Shown one piece after another: positions 11,644 through 24,440 of a stretch of DNA of 64,000 bases. Origin of the DNA: Chromera velia (taxonomy: Eukaryota; Sar; Chromeraceae); NCBI GenBank assembly GCA_018398765.1, contig JAHBMJ010005827.1:1-64000 (forward strand), read 5' to 3'. Numbering within the stretch: the first letter of the stretch is position 1; each line of letters opens with the position of its first letter. The translations under genes were made by a program, and so were the position numbers. Below the pieces are notes generated by a model that saw nothing but the letters and a program-made list of their open reading frames with translations, was not told the origin of the DNA and made no database searches.

Positions 11644-14600
11644 TTATTCGATGTGAATAGACCCCCACCGAGTAAGAAGACTTTCAAGACGCAAACGCAC
11701 ATCCCCGACCCTTTCTTGTAGAAATGGGCAGTCCCTAAAGCCATCTTCCTGCATCTTATCCATGCATTCTTCAACGCGAACGTTGTCCTTTTCTTCGGAC
11801 TTCACGGAAGAATGGTTCACTAGACCCTCCGCAAAGTCTCTTGCAGAGGCTGTCTTCGAAGCAGAAGCAGCAGCAGCAGCAGAAGAAGAAGCAGAAGAAG
11901 GAGAGAAAGACGGAGAGAGACAGAGGGGAAGGGCCCCAAGGAGGGCCTCCGCTTCTTCCGAAAACGCGGCCTCTCTCTCTCTCGGGGGATTCGGACTGCG
12001 GCTAGAGGGGGGGGAGGAAGGGGAAGGGGATGGAGGGTTTCTGCTCAAGTCTTCAAGCTGGTCCATCAACACCGCACCTAGGCGCACAAACTCGTCTGCC
12101 TTCTCCAACAACTCCAGGAACCACCGGATGAACCCCCCTCCCTCGAGAGGACCACTCGAGTCCATCCCCTCCTGCAGCATGTGACGGCACTGCAGGGAAT
12201 GAGGGAGAAGGCCCCCCCCTCTCTCCAACACTCTCCGTTCGACAAAACGACGCTTCAGAGAAGTGCCTCCGACCTGCAGGAAGGAAAAAAATGCATTTGT
12301 AGACTGGACATCTCATAAGTCCATTTTTCTGCCCGGAGACTTGCTGCACTTAGAATAATATTCAGGCATTTGTTTTGATCACCCTGATGTTCGTGTGGCA
12401 GATCCACAGGATTCTTTGAGACACTGGAGACCTTCAGCGAGACGGGATGTCATCACCCGAAAATCGGAGTAAAAGAAACAGAATGATTCTTCTTCACTCC
12501 TCAATCACCCAGACGAAAAAAAGAGACAAACAAAAAGAAGGGGGGAAAAGGAAAAGACGGACGAGAGACGAGAGAAAAACAAATCCAAACAATGAGAGAA
12601 CAGAAATACAGAAGCACACCAGTGTGTCCCCTTCCAGTCCTCCCCCCGACCTCCAGAAGGAACAGGAGCGCATCCCAATTTTCGCCTGTAGCTGCAGCCT
12701 CACACTCCTCCACTGTTGGATCAGTGTCTGGATGCAGCGCTCTGACGATTTCCAGGGAGGAGCGCCGTGCGGTGCGCGCCAGAGGGAAGTAGGGGAGATC
12801 CCCAAAGGGTGGGGCGTGCGTCAGTGCCATGGAGGGCGGGGATGCAGCAGGCGATCCTGCGTTGGAAAGAAAAAACGGAGTCCCCATGTAGGGGCCGGGA
12901 GAGGCCCCGCTCTCCGCACTCACCCTCCGGTCTCCCCCTCCCTCACCCCTTATTTCAATTCCCCCTTCCTCACCCCACAACAATGGCATTGCTGCATCCG
13001 GCAGAAGATCTGTCGTCAGGTCGGTGTGTGTCACGAATTCACCGCACAGCCATCTGAGGACTGCGGGGATGTTTTGACGCGCCGCCAACCGGAGCAATTC
13101 CGGTATGATCTCATCGCATGGCGCCACCTTATTTGGCTTCTCTCTCTGCAGACCCCTCAAGGATCTCACCAGTTCCCACTGCTTTGCACGCGCAGCCCAG
13201 ATGAAGCAAAAGGCCCTGAACCTCATACGAGGCTCCTGCTCCATTAGTGCCTCGAAAACGGAAAAGTTACCTGACATACACGCCGCCCTAACCACCGCCC
13301 CCCCCTTCGACTTCAAGAAGGGGCCGAGGTGCGTGCAGTCTCGGAAAGTCATGAAATGACCTGAGAGGACTACCTGCTCAGGCAAATTAGGATGCCATTC
13401 AAAGCGAGGGCGGCGGGCACAGAGCCACTCAATCGACTTGCGGCACCCATGCCACGCCGCCGCAACAACAGGAGAGAATTCTGCATCCCACTCACTCGGA
13501 TGGGACGCTGCCACAACGCTCCGGAAGAACGAAAAAGTTTCCTCCCCCACCTCCTCCCCCTCCTCTGATGGATCCCCCATTCGTTGTTTTAGCCACTCCC
13601 AGATGGCACTTGCCACTTCCAAGTCTTCAGACGCGAGAGGGAAACACAAAAGCAGCCGAGCTCTCTCGGGAGCCAGGGGAGATCTGCAGTCTCCCAAATG
13701 CTCCTCCAAAAACTCAACCAGACTCGGCCCCCTCAACTCCCCCAGCAATGCAGATATCAACCCTTTCTCAAAGTCCTCACAAAGGACCAACCCCTCATCT
13801 CTACAAGCTCTCCACGTCTCTCGACTGACCGCCCTGGCCACCTGCCAATCATGGGGGAACGCACTACCAAAGTCTAACTGCAACACAACCTCATGACGGT
13901 CTCGGAGAAGACGGAGAAACTCCACCCGACCCCCCATCACTGCACTCATTGCAAGGTCAGTCAAAACATCCAGACCCCCATCTTGCGGGGCACTTACAGG
14001 AAATGCCTCCAGCACACCACAATGACCCCCAGACGCCGCACCCGTCCAGAGACTCAACAAATTATTTCTCCGACGAACCAACTCAACTGTACAGGGATTC
14101 GTCTGACCCCCCCCTTCTCTTTTCCCATCTGCAGAGACACCAAAGGCATCCCCGTCTCCATTTCCACCCCCTCCCCGTGCCCTCTGTTCAACCTCCCCTG
14201 TGAGCCGTCTCGCGCCCCTTTCCCTTTCTCTCGACAATCGCAGCCAATCTTCATCGGACGGCAATCTGTAGGTAGGGAGTTTGTCTTTGGATTTGGATAA
14301 AAGGTCTAGCACAGAAAGTAGGCCTGCCTCTGCGGCGTGGAAATAGACACGGTCGGATGGAGGGGGGCACGGGAGGTAGAGGCTGAAGAGGAGAGAAGAG
14401 ACAGCCGTCTCCGGTTCATCTCGTCGGAAGAAAACTTCCTTCACACTCGTTACACACTTCCCTTTTGTAAAGTTCCGATTCATCCAAAGACGGAAAGTTT
14501 TGCAACACAACTGTACAAAGATCCCGCTCTGTTCCCCTAGGAAGTTACACAGGGTGTCCTCCACCAGGTCTGTGGAGAAGGTCAACAAATGGTGAGCGGC

Positions 14601-14684
14601 TTCGCTCTGTGCTTCCATTCTTCCAAGTTGTCTACGGAAAAAACGAAGACTCCAACTCAGAGCGGCTGCCCACACCTCCTTCAA
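11644..14684 (-). CDS. Ankyrin-repeat-like hypothetical protein, two exons
   Basis: Exon 1 runs 14684-12651 and exon 2 12273-11644. The phase-0 junction joins ...DALLFLLE to VGGTSLKRRFVERR, giving about 887 residues. The start could instead be an in-frame Met 21 codons later. An N-terminal helix-rich stretch (about residues 22-75, DLVEDTLCNFLGEQ...LCCKTFRLW) resembles an F-box-like helical entry, weakly. The body contains degenerate ~30-residue helical repeats such as AACMSGNFSVFEALM and AARAKQWELVRSLR, typical of diverged ankyrin-like repeats in protists. A Gly/Arg/Ser-rich insert lies near residues 150-200. Exon 2 ends in an Ala/Ser-rich low-complexity run and an acidic helical tail. Probably a cytosolic scaffold; no catalytic motif is seen. 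Function unknown. Confidence 0.7.
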
Positions 14685-15695
14685 TTTCTCAGCCAGGGCT
14701 TCTGCTTTTTTTTTTCTCTCTCGACCTCCGACTCCGAAGATCTCCGAAGTAAATGATTTTTTGGGAAACAGGGAAGACAGAGTCGCTCGACCAAAATCAA
14801 AGCAAGAGCGAGCTTCAGAAAAAACAGTACGTGCTGGCTTAGAAGCCAGATATCAATATTGCAAGAAGGCGTAGGGCCGAGAGATGTCAGGATGAGATTT
14901 AGAGAGTCAGAGCATTTGTCGAAGCTAGATGGTGAAAGCTGGCTCCATGCTGGCTCCAGCTACCTCAAAGATTTTGATCAGAGTTCACGGTCGGCTCCGC
15001 GTGACATAGCCGGCCGTCTCTCGATCCGATTTCGACGCGCGGTCGCGCGGGCCGAGTGCCGCCGTGCGTTCCGCGAGGCGCCGAGCGAGGCCGGACCGGG
15101 CCATACGGGCCGTCGCACGTTCTGTAAGTAAATGCATCCTGTCAAAATCTCTCCCTATCTCTGACAAATGAGCTGAGAATATTGTCGCAACTATACGTAA
15201 CTGAAATGCACTGAAATGAGCTGACCGTTCAACAACATGCTGTCAACAGTTACAACAGGTTTTGACGTTGGCCTATGTTAGGTGCGGAATTCTCTTAGAG
15301 GCAAAGTGTTACGGGTAATAGCCACTTAAATAGCGGGTAACATGAAATTTGATGTCATCTGGTATGGCTCACTTGAAAACTAGCCTCAAACCTATCCAAA
15401 CCCAAAAACACTCCAAAATTGGCTCATGTTAAGCTGTATGTTACTGCATATGTGCTTTAATTAACTTTAATGTACTTCAAAGTTTACAATCTATATAACC
15501 TTATAAAAAATTAAACACTTAAGTAACAAATTGAAGGCTTACTTAAATCTAACTAAAAATAAATAAAAGCCTAATTAAATCTGATTCAAAAATTAGTTCC
15601 GATTATTGTAACATTCACTGTCACTAGCTGTTAAAAAGCTTTTAAAAGGATGAAGTCCAGGATCCGGTCTACTGTATGAATGGCAAATTTGAAAC
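14685..15695. other. Intergenic region with a GC island and AT-rich tract
   Basis: Positions about 14990-15125 are GC-rich with CGCG-containing self-complementary stretches. Positions about 15260-15660 are AT-rich with TTAAACTT-like words, similar in texture to 48880-49200. No coding segment or RNA gene is recognised. It separates the 5' end of the ankyrin-like gene from the 3' end of the MFS gene. Confidence 0.5.
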
Positions 15696-18550
15696 CTAAG
15701 TCAAAGATGTTGCCACTAGTCCTCCTGATTCTTGCAATGCAGCGAGTCTGGCGGCTTCTTCACTGGCTCGGCTCATTCTCCTCTCATGTCTCTCATGCCG
15801 AACAAACCCACGATAACTGCACAGAGACCAGAGCTGAAGAGCGCAGCCAGAGAGAACAAGCCAAGCCGTGGCACTGAAGCCATTTGCGTATCTCCTCGCA
15901 GCCCCCTCAAGACCCCCATCCCCCTTGCCTACGCCATCCCACCCTGCAACCGCACCCGAGAGCAAAGGCCCAACCATTGCCCCAAAGCAAAACCCCATAC
16001 CGATCACAGCAAACGCACGGCCATGCGATTTCCCCATCTCCCTATCGCTCAAATAATGATTCGTGGAATTCAACATGGATGCGTCTGCCACACCCATCCC
16101 TGCCCCCAAGGCACTCAACAATGATGCCTGCCATTTAAGCACAGGTATGAACGGCAGCATCAACAACGACAACGCCATGGCCAAATTTCCCAGAAGAATA
16201 AACACCTGCAACACCACCGATGTTCCAAGTGCCCCCTCCCCATTTTCACTCGAACCCAAACACACCCCAAGAGCCTCGGCGGTTCTGTTCGTCAAAAAAG
16301 ACGCCAACAGTCCTCCGAAAACTTTGCAAGCCGTCAAAGGAAGAAACAAAAGCCCGATCGTCTCAGGGCTGCTCTCGGAAGGAAAGGAAGCCTGCCAGTA
16401 GAGAGGAATTAATGAATTTGCTGTCAAAAAGGCAGCCCACATGCAAACATTTGCAAACACCAACACCAAAAAATGAGACTCCAGAAAGGCAGACCACCCT
16501 GCGTCTTCTATTTCCTCCCCCCCTCCCTCTATCCCTTCCCTCTGGCCGTCTCTCAATCCGTCTCCTTGCACCCCTTCTTTCAGAGACGGAGAACGAGACG
16601 GTCCAGAAGAACCCCTCCCCCCCCGAGGCGAAGGAGACGGAGACGGCCCACTCCCATTCGCCCCCTCCCCATTCGGCTTCAACACCTCCCTCGGACTTCC
16701 CCCCTTCGATTTCCGCGGACTCCGAGGAGACCCCCCCGCCTGACTGGACGACGAAGGCTTTGCACCCACCAATTCATTCTGACCTCCCCCCGACCTTGCA
16801 GCTGCAGCCCATCGCAGCAATTCCTGAGATCTTCCCAAGAGCGGCTGTCGTAAAGAAGTCAAAGCTGCCGAGAGGGGCTGAGACAATACAGGAGGGTTGG
16901 CTTTGGAGAATGTCGGAATGCTCTGATCAGTCTGTGGGTCCTCGGGGGACGCTCTCTCCTGGGCCCCCGAGAGATTTAACCCTCTCACGGCCCCCACGCC
17001 TAGTTTGAGCTTGGGTTGGGAGGACAGGAGGGTTTGGGCATTTCCTTCTCCTCCTGTCCCTGTCGTGTGGTCTGGTACTAGATCTCTCTCTCCTGTTGGT
17101 GGACCAGAAAGGACAGTTTTTTGGGCTACTTTCTCTTTCTCTCCATCGGCATACTCGTCAGGAACAAGCATGGAGTCTGCAACTGGAACCAAACTCTGCT
17201 GTCTCTCTGCAAATCTCGGTTTCTCCATCTTCTCTTTTGGCTCTGTCTTTGGACTTCCGTATTCGTCTGCTGACACTTCAACTGCACCCAGACACTCACG
17301 CAACCCCTCTTTCTTTTCTGTCGGGTCTCCTCTCCCAAACCCACCCCCACCCTCAGACCCCCCGCCGTTCTGACCACCGACAGGCGACCGCCCGGAGGAT
17401 AGGAGTGCCACCCGTGAGCACTGCCCACCATCTCCCCCCCTTTCTCTGCCCTGCGCAAGGGCCTCCCACTCCTCTGCATCGGGTGCCCTGTCTATGCGGC
17501 AGAGCAACGCAATGACAGCCAGAAAGGAAGAGTACACTACGAGAAAACCGAAGACCACCGTTGCACCCCCCCACTGGTACAGGAACCCCCCCAGAGAGGG
17601 GCCGAGGAGGGTGCCGACATCGGAGGTGTACAGCCACCCGATCGCGTATGCCCCTTTGTCGGCAGGGCGGGTGCGGGAGACTGCTGTGAGTGCGAGTGGC
17701 CAGAGAAAAGAGCTGGACACTCCCTGAATCAACCGAGCTGTAACAAAGAACGACACCCTTCTTTCTGCCTCCAGGAGAAAGAGGGAGGACACGACAAGCA
17801 ACACATACGGAATGGGCAGCACCCGTCTCCAGCCCCTGGCGTCCACCCAGTGCCCTGCCGGGAGGGTCATCAGAAGGGCAGCGAAGGGTTGGCCTGCAAA
17901 GACGATGCCCTGCACACAGAGGAGAAGGGGGAGAGAGAGACAAGCAAACGCAGGAAAGCGAAGTGTGGAGGCCAGAAAGTGGGCAAGCACGCAGGCGGGT
18001 AGGCAGAGAATAAGAGAAAGACCACCAACGAACAGGCAATTTTCTCATCTTCTCAAGACATGCAGCAATTCGACTGTGATTGTCATCCTTTTCCTTCTCT
18101 GTGGACCCGAGTGGGTGGTGGGGACTAGAGAAGCGAAGGCAAGGGGTGGTGCGGGAAACAAGAAGTGCACAAAGAGGTTGGTTGACTGGCGTTCCTGTTC
18201 GTACTGTGCTCTTGACAAGACGCAAAACGTATTCGAGTGAGAAGAACATTGACGGCACACAGGGGACCACATCCTTACACTCAGTAGCATTCTGAACGTA
18301 TCTGCCTCCTCTCCCAGTTTCTGCCTTGTAGGAAGAAAGGACCGGAATCAACATCGTCAGCTGCTGCTGTTATGCAGGCGCGGAAAAAGCACCATTAGCA
18401 TTCAGGGATTTATGCTCAACTGCCCACCTGCATGAATGGGTCGAGGTGTAGATCGTCAGGTGCAATGGGGGTGATGACGGTGAAGAGGAGCGTCTCGAAG
18501 AGCATCGTCAGCCAGAAGACTGGCAGCAACATAAAAGAGGCACAGCTCAT
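15696..18550 (-). CDS. Major facilitator superfamily transporter, SLC18-like, two exons
   Basis: Exon 1 (18550-18428) encodes 41 residues with the first membrane helix and the PIAPDDL motif after it. Exon 2 (17909-15696) joins in phase 0 (...DPFMQ to GIVFAGQPFAALL), giving about 778 residues. The MFS motif A equivalent AGHWVDARGWRR lies between helices 2 and 3. Helices 3-6 follow (GVSSSFLWPLAL, DVGTLLGPSLGGFLY). A very long hydrophilic Gly/Ser/Pro-rich loop of ~300 residues precedes helices 7-12 (from HFLVLVFANVCMWAAFLTAN to SATAWLVLSGCALQLW). The PIxPDxL element and general layout recall vesicular amine/polyamine (SLC18) carriers, but the substrate is not predictable. Likely an integral membrane protein of plasma or organelle membrane. 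The oversized central loop is odd. Confidence 0.85.
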
Positions 18551-18900
18551 TTGTGCTGCCCTTTACACCGAAGCGTCTGCTTCCCCTTTTGTGAAATTAG
18601 TCTTTATCTGCCTGCCCAATGGCCGACTGCTGCAAACATTTCAATCAAATGGATTCAACTGTAGCCGTCTCCGTTCGCGCCAGCTGCCAGCAATAAAAAT
18701 ATTCCAGAGAGGCTCAGAGCACTTGCACCCAGCAGTCAGTCAGCTGCACTGTGGTCTGCTGACTCGACTTCGTTAAGAAATTAATTAGAGCTGGACAAGG
18801 GCCCTGCTTCCAAAGTCTGACGAAGTCGGTCCAAGTTCTCCGGATCATTTCGGATTCGCGCGTACGCGTCCGAAATCGTCCGAATGTGCAGTGTTTCTAG
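18551..18900. other. Upstream region of MFS gene
   Basis: No gene recognised. It presumably contains the MFS promoter. Confidence 0.4.
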
Positions 18901-18916
18901 AGCATGCAGCCTTGGT

Positions 18917-18943
18917 GAGCACCGCGGCGCAGCCGCGGTGCTC
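18917..18943. repeat. Perfect GC hairpin (12-bp stem, 3-nt loop)
   Basis: GAGCACCGCGGC, loop GCA, then GCCGCGGTGCTC. It shares the CCGCGGC core with the palindromes at 18976 and 19953. Confidence 0.9.
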
Positions 18944-18975
18944 GCCAGCTGGCACCGCGCGGCTGCCCAAGCTTT

Positions 18976-18995
18976 CCGCGGCGCTAGCGCCGCGG
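18976..18995. repeat. Perfect 20-bp palindrome
   Basis: CCGCGGCGCTAGCGCCGCGG is fully self-complementary. It lies 33 bases after the previous hairpin. Confidence 0.9.
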
Positions 18996-19103
18996 TTCTA
19001 GCCTACTTCTGACCGTTTGCCGCCCCGCGGCGACAACCGTGCCTCTGGCCCGGCAGTGGACCGCGGGGTAGCCCGAAATATAAATCCCATCCTATTCATA
19101 CAC

Positions 19104-19145
19104 GGGGACACGGCATACATAACAAAAACCTCAATCATCATATTC
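19104..19145. repeat. Direct repeat, copy 1 (~42 bp)
   Basis: GGGGACACGGCATACATAAC followed by AAAAACCTCAATCATCATATTC is matched in the same orientation at 20078-20119 with about four changes. The two copies bracket ~930 bases that include the third GC hairpin. Confidence 0.75.
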
Positions 19146-19952
19146 TATATAAGCCGGTTAAGGTGTTTTGAGAACAAAATGACTGTTAAGTCAGGTAATA
19201 AAAAGAAAAACTGTACATACAGCATCAACTAGATTATCAATTAAACCATTATTCAATATTAGATTCAATAACCCTCAATATATCTAAATGAATAGTAATA
19301 AAAATAAATTAAACTATAGAGACGGAGAGAGACTACATGAAGGTCGACGGATCTTGCCCGCTGACAGAGCACCAGTGAAGAGGTTGGCTAGTCTAGGGGT
19401 AACAGCCTTGGTCTCTTATTCACACAAGACATGTAATGGAACTGTCAGTCCGGGTCTGTTGTCTTCTTCCGTCTCTTATTATTGTTTGGTCTCTTTGTTT
19501 AATCTGTATCTCATTAATGTATGGATACATGCTGTTTAATTGAATTAATTCGCTTCGATCCATATACAGATCGTAGCCCCGGTACCTCAGTGGCATGCTG
19601 TAGCCCCGCCAGACTCCTACGAATGAGAGCGGCGGATGTTTAGAAAGGTGGCATACCCGCGGTGGCGGCGCCAACCCTTTTGCACCTTTGCCACCGCAAT
19701 GACAGAGGAGAACATAGATCTCTCCGGTACAATGAAAGCTGTCAGAGCAACACTTGGCAGACTCGATCTCGACGATCCTTTTTATTTTTTTTCGATGCCG
19801 CCGCAGAGAGACAGAGGCGACGGTCCCGCCGCTCCGTGGCGGACCCGCCATGGAAACTTGCTCGACTAGCACCGTACCGCTCCGTGGCGCATCGCGGTCC
19901 TCCCCTTCTCCTCCAAGTTTTGTCCCCGCGGCGCGCGTTGCCGCTCCACGGC

Positions 19953-19982
19953 ACCGCGGCGTTTACACACAAACGCCGCGGT
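19953..19982. repeat. Perfect GC hairpin (12-bp stem, 6-nt loop)
   Basis: ACCGCGGCGTTT, loop ACACAC, then AAACGCCGCGGT. Third member of the CCGCGGC palindrome group. Confidence 0.9.
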
Positions 19983-20077
19983 ATCTAGAAACGCTGCAAA
20001 TATGTGCGATTGTACACATGATCTCGCGCCCGCATAACATGAATGGATCTTTTTATCAATGCATGCAATCAATATAT

Positions 20078-20119
20078 GGGGACGCGGCATGCATAAAAAA
20101 ACCTTCAATCATCATATTC
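20078..20119. repeat. Direct repeat, copy 2 (~42 bp)
   Basis: GGGGACGCGGCATGCATAAA followed by AAAACCTTCAATCATCATATTC; partner of 19104-19145. Confidence 0.75.
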
Positions 20120-20149
20120 CCAGCGTGCTTGAGAAGGTCCGCTACGGAG

Positions 20150-22305
20150 TATGTAGAAGTAAATCGAAGGCGGCTCTGGATACTTGGGGCCTTTTTATAC
20201 CGTTTTATCATACATTTATGGACAGGCTACGATAGGTGCAGGAGAACATCTGCGGGGGCATAAAAAAAATTGCTTATCCCACAGTATGAGATAAGGGGAG
20301 TAAAGGGGAGGGGATTGTTTATGAGAAATATAGAGAAATGGACTCACGGTCAAATGCGACGGCGCTTACTGTAGGATGAAACAGACCTATGCGTACCCAT
20401 GCGGCAGGCATATGGGACCCATAAGTAGGGGGGGGTAGTCAGCTGACCTTATTCCATACCCTCGGATATAGTGAGATAAGAGACTTTTTTGGTGCCCCCC
20501 ACTCAAACACGCAGGTACGTGGGCAAAGGTGGGCCTAAACCAATGATAACTGATGGAAACTGATTAAGCCCGCTATGTCGCTTGATGTTGTCTAACGGAT
20601 TCTTTTTTCTGATAAATTTTAAACTTTACATTGTGTGCATGTATGATTCGATTGGTTACAACAAAACCTATAAAAACCCAAGTCTCTCAAATCAAAATGT
20701 TACATTAAAAAAAGTCTGAGTAGTAAATCATACTAAGTCAATTCAGATCATAACCTCTTTAAACCCGTTCAATAGAACTTAATCCTACTCAATTCTAAGT
20801 AATCCCATGACTCAATTAGACCTAACTATACCTAATCCCACCACCGCCACGAGCAACCATTGCTATAGTACTAGCTATAGTATTGACGTTTACGCGTAAC
20901 GGTGTGTAATCAATATAATGATGATTATGATATATGAGGTTAAAGCAGTATACTAATCACTGCGTGTATCTAGTGTTGCATATTGGGTTACCAACTTACC
21001 ATCCATATCTCGGCGTCGCTGAAAATAAGGTAACGTAAAGTTTGACATAAGCAGTCCATAGTCTCAGAAAAATATTTATAGAGAGATATAAAAAAAAATA
21101 ACACACCTAAAAATACAATATAGATTAATGAAGTCAAATGACTTGGCAGTTTCAAAAGTAAAAGACTTAGCAAAAGACTTATGTTTGATGAATGTTAATG
21201 AACTGATTGAATATCAAAAAATACTTATTTAACACTCTTTAATGAGTCTTTATAGAGGCTTTCTTCAGTTTTATGAAATACTAGATTAATATCTGGATTA
21301 ATATAAGATACTAGATAAGACGACCCGAGCGTTATTATACTGCGTTAAGCTGTCTGATCACATAGTGATTATATGACGGTATTATGACCATGCAGACGTC
21401 TGTCAATGACGAAAATCGGGATATCATATTTACAATCTAGTCTTTTTTTAAAAAAATAGGAGAATTTAAAGAAATTTAGTGGAAATATTGGGAAACTTAA
21501 TTTTGGAAAGCTTATTTCTTGTGATCTTGAAAGAGCTGGAAGCTGGAACTGGCATTTCATTTTCCACCCCCAGGAGAGGATCTTGGCAAACGATGAAGAG
21601 AAAAACTGGGAGAAGACTTACATACCGCCGCCAAGAGGCACTCGTACAGCTGCAAGAGACTTGCGAAGGGAAACACGCTGAGTTGACGGACCGCACAAAA
21701 AGAAGATTTATCCCATGACGCTTCTTCATGACATGGACAGAAAATGAGCCAGAATGATTGTGGAAAAGGTGAAGGCAGTATGGTGTGGAAATGGTGACCC
21801 ATGCTGGGTCATGCAGGATCAGGCAGGAGCTGCAAGGCAAGTCTGCAACTTTCAACTTGAAAGAGTTTATCACACGAAAAGCTATACAAGTCAGGCAAGC
21901 GCAAGAGCGGCAGCGGCAGTCAGAGGACCATCAATGGAGAGAGAGCATTGCAAAACACAAATTTTCGAAGCAAAGAGGAGCGCTATCCTTTTGTATGATG
22001 GTTCTGAATCGCGGCATATGGGCTTTCTGAGAACAAGACTTAATTAACTGAGAAAGAAAGAAAACAACCTGCACAATCGAAGAGAGACAGGAGGGTGAAC
22101 TTCCCACGAATAAGAAACCCCGGCCCCTCACCTGAAGAAGCTGTGCCGGATGGAGATGCAGGAGGAGCTCCACTCCTTCCTTGAACTCCCTTAAGAGTAC
22201 TCCCTTGTCGGTAACTGCCTTCTTGATGGCGACAGAGTCGAAGAAAGCACGACCGACCGAAGCCATCCTCAAGAAGCACTGCCTTTCCCTCAGTCTTGCA
22301 CTTTG
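20150..22305. other. Mostly AT-rich intergenic region; possible 3' exon of the giant gene near its right edge
   Basis: 20270-21460 is AT-rich with no recognisable gene. 21480-22040 is more balanced and has open frames on both strands, none with a domain I know. On the minus strand, 22265-22134 reads RAFFDSVAIKKAV...LLHLHPAQLLQ up to a GTGAGG donor-like site, which could be an extra 3' exon of the giant membrane protein in another frame. I could not confirm it. Confidence 0.35.
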
Positions 22306-24440
22306 TTACAACCAGTCCAGAAACCATTCGACAGAGCCCTTGCTGCAGAAAAATATGAGCCGGTCTCTCAGAATGCCATCTGCGGTCTCTGCATCATCTT
22401 CCGTCCACTGCATCCCTAGAGGTTCCTCATGCCCCCTGTGCAGATGGGCGGACTCCTCTTCATCTCTACCCAACCACTCCCTCGAGTTTCCAACCAGAAC
22501 TACAGAGGCGGTATCACAAAAGGCCTCTCTTCTCCCTATGCGCTCCTGTGCTTCTGCTTCTGCTTCCGGCTGATTTTGTACAGTCTGACTTCTTCGCTTT
22601 CGGAGGAATGTTGCCGAGATAGAGTGAGTCTCTTCAGCGTCATTCAAAGAAGCCCGGGCTGATTGAGTGCCATCCCTCTCACGTGCAGGAGGGAGCCGGG
22701 AAGTTGCTCCTTCCTGACAGTGAGAGTGAGATTCAACATCTGCCTGACTCTGCTGAGGCCCTGAGAGGTGGGACTCGGCCAGACTGGCGCGCAGGGGCTC
22801 TAAACTCGCGCTGCCGCTGGTGCGTAGTTCTTTTTCCTTTGCATTCTCAACTGTTGCACTGCTGGGGACCCGTGTCGCAGCATCGGGAGCGTGAGGGCGG
22901 GCAGACGGGACGTCGGCTTTGCACATTCTGCTTTCTGCATAATCAAGAAGCGAGGGGTGGTCCGACAAGGCAAGGCCCTCTAAGGACAGAGACCCGTCGC
23001 TGTCACACTCTCCCCCGGTCCCCCTGCCTTCAATTGCTTCAGCGTCAGGCCCAGACTTCGATGCCTCGGCAACAACCTCAGCGTGTAGAGAAGGGGGGCG
23101 GGCACCAACTGTTGGTGGCACTGCCTGCTCTGTGCGTCCGCCTTTTCCTTCCGAGTCGCGCACAGTCCCTTGTGGACAGCCAGCAGGATGCCCGACAGAC
23201 GCTTCTGAGACCGGCTGCGTACGAACGAGAGGCAAGTCCCTTGGCTCCGCGTGATGGTCGTGTCCTGTCGCTGAGTCATCAGAAGTCGTCGCGGAAGGAA
23301 CTCCCGGATGTGGGATCCCGAGGAGCTCTCGGACGATGGCACAGTGCTCAGCGTTCGTCTCGCAAGTATGCGCGATGAAGCGCTTATCGCGTTTTTGTTT
23401 TGCCCGTCCGTGATTCATCGAGGCATCACAGAGGAGGGCGAGACGTACACAGAAACTCAGAATAAATGGGAGAAGACAGAGGTCGCTCGGAGAAGAGCGC
23501 AGAGGGTCTTTACGCTGCCCGATCCACCTGTCTCCACTCGTCGACTCAGACGTCGGCTCAAGCTGTCGGTGTTCTCTCTCCAACTTCAGTCTCATGTTCA
23601 CAACCTCTAACTCTCTGTCAATGAATCTCAAACACCGCTCAAAGTCGCGGCGGTCTGCAGGGTGTAGAGTGAGTAGGAGCTCTGAAAGAGAAGCATGATC
23701 TTGCTCCCGAATGGTCACCGAGACTCTAGGCAAAGTCTCGGAAAAATGGGACGAAAAGAGGGGCTGTCCTGTGGGAATTTTCTTCAAAGTGCCTTCCTTG
23801 TTTGCTCTTCTCTTGAACGTGTGGGGTTGCATCTCACGTTTGCGTTTCCGTCTGGTTCTTTCAGAGGAAGACAGGAGCCGTACGGGCACAAGTGCGTGAC
23901 CGTCCTGCTGCAAGCGCACGCGCAGGGGTTTCCGGGACAAACGGAAACTACACCGCTTGCAACAACCACGTTTTCCGTTTCTCTTGCAACAGTTGGATCT
24001 TCTTTCACACAGAAGTCCGTTCAGAGTGGAAGTGCAACACCTGCAATACGATCGGCCGTGCGCATCGCATCTGAATGTGCGCAGAATGAACCGTGAGAAG
24101 CTCTCTGCGGCATCTTTCCACCAAGGCTTCTCTAACTCCGGATCCGGCAAGCAAGTCCACTCGACCGATTCGCTGCCTCCTCTCTTTCTTGTTGCGATAA
24201 AGTCAAAGACGATGAAGACGAAGCACCTGATCACGAAAGCGCAGATGGATACCAGCAAGAGGTGGATGAGAACCACCCTCGCAGCCAGGCTCGGAATAGT
24301 TGAATCCGCAACCACCTGCATCGATAGATAGACAGTGAGTGACATAGACGCAAACGGAGCAAAAACAGGAACTGGGTCGACTCCGCGAAAGAGATGGGGC
24401 AGATTGAACAAAACGAGCTGGATCCCGCCGGTTTTATCTG
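22306..24440 (-). other. Protein region: last membrane helices and long cytosolic tail
   Basis: One long exon. It begins KTGGIQLVLFNLPHLF after a phase-1 junction, with helices VFAPFASMSLTVYLSM and VVLIHLLLVSICAFVIRCFV. A Cys/Arg-rich stretch with at least twelve cysteines (RCDAHGRSYCRCC...CCKRNGKRGCCKRC) follows, then a ~450-residue acidic Ser/Glu/Ala-rich tail and a closing IFFCSKGSVEWFLDWL. The Cys cluster may be palmitoylated or metal-binding; that is a guess. Confidence 0.65.

Noticed and set aside
12447-17515. Long plus-strand frames opposite the ankyrin-like and MFS genes
   Set aside because: They are Pro/His/Thr-rich shadows of GC-rich minus-strand coding exons; the minus-strand readings carry helices, motifs and splice sites.
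19375-19650. tRNA-like box A words (TGGCTAGTCTAGGGG and GGTACCTCAGTGGCATG)
   Set aside because: No matching box B at the right distance and no cloverleaf can be folded, so neither a tRNA nor a tRNA-derived SINE can be supported.
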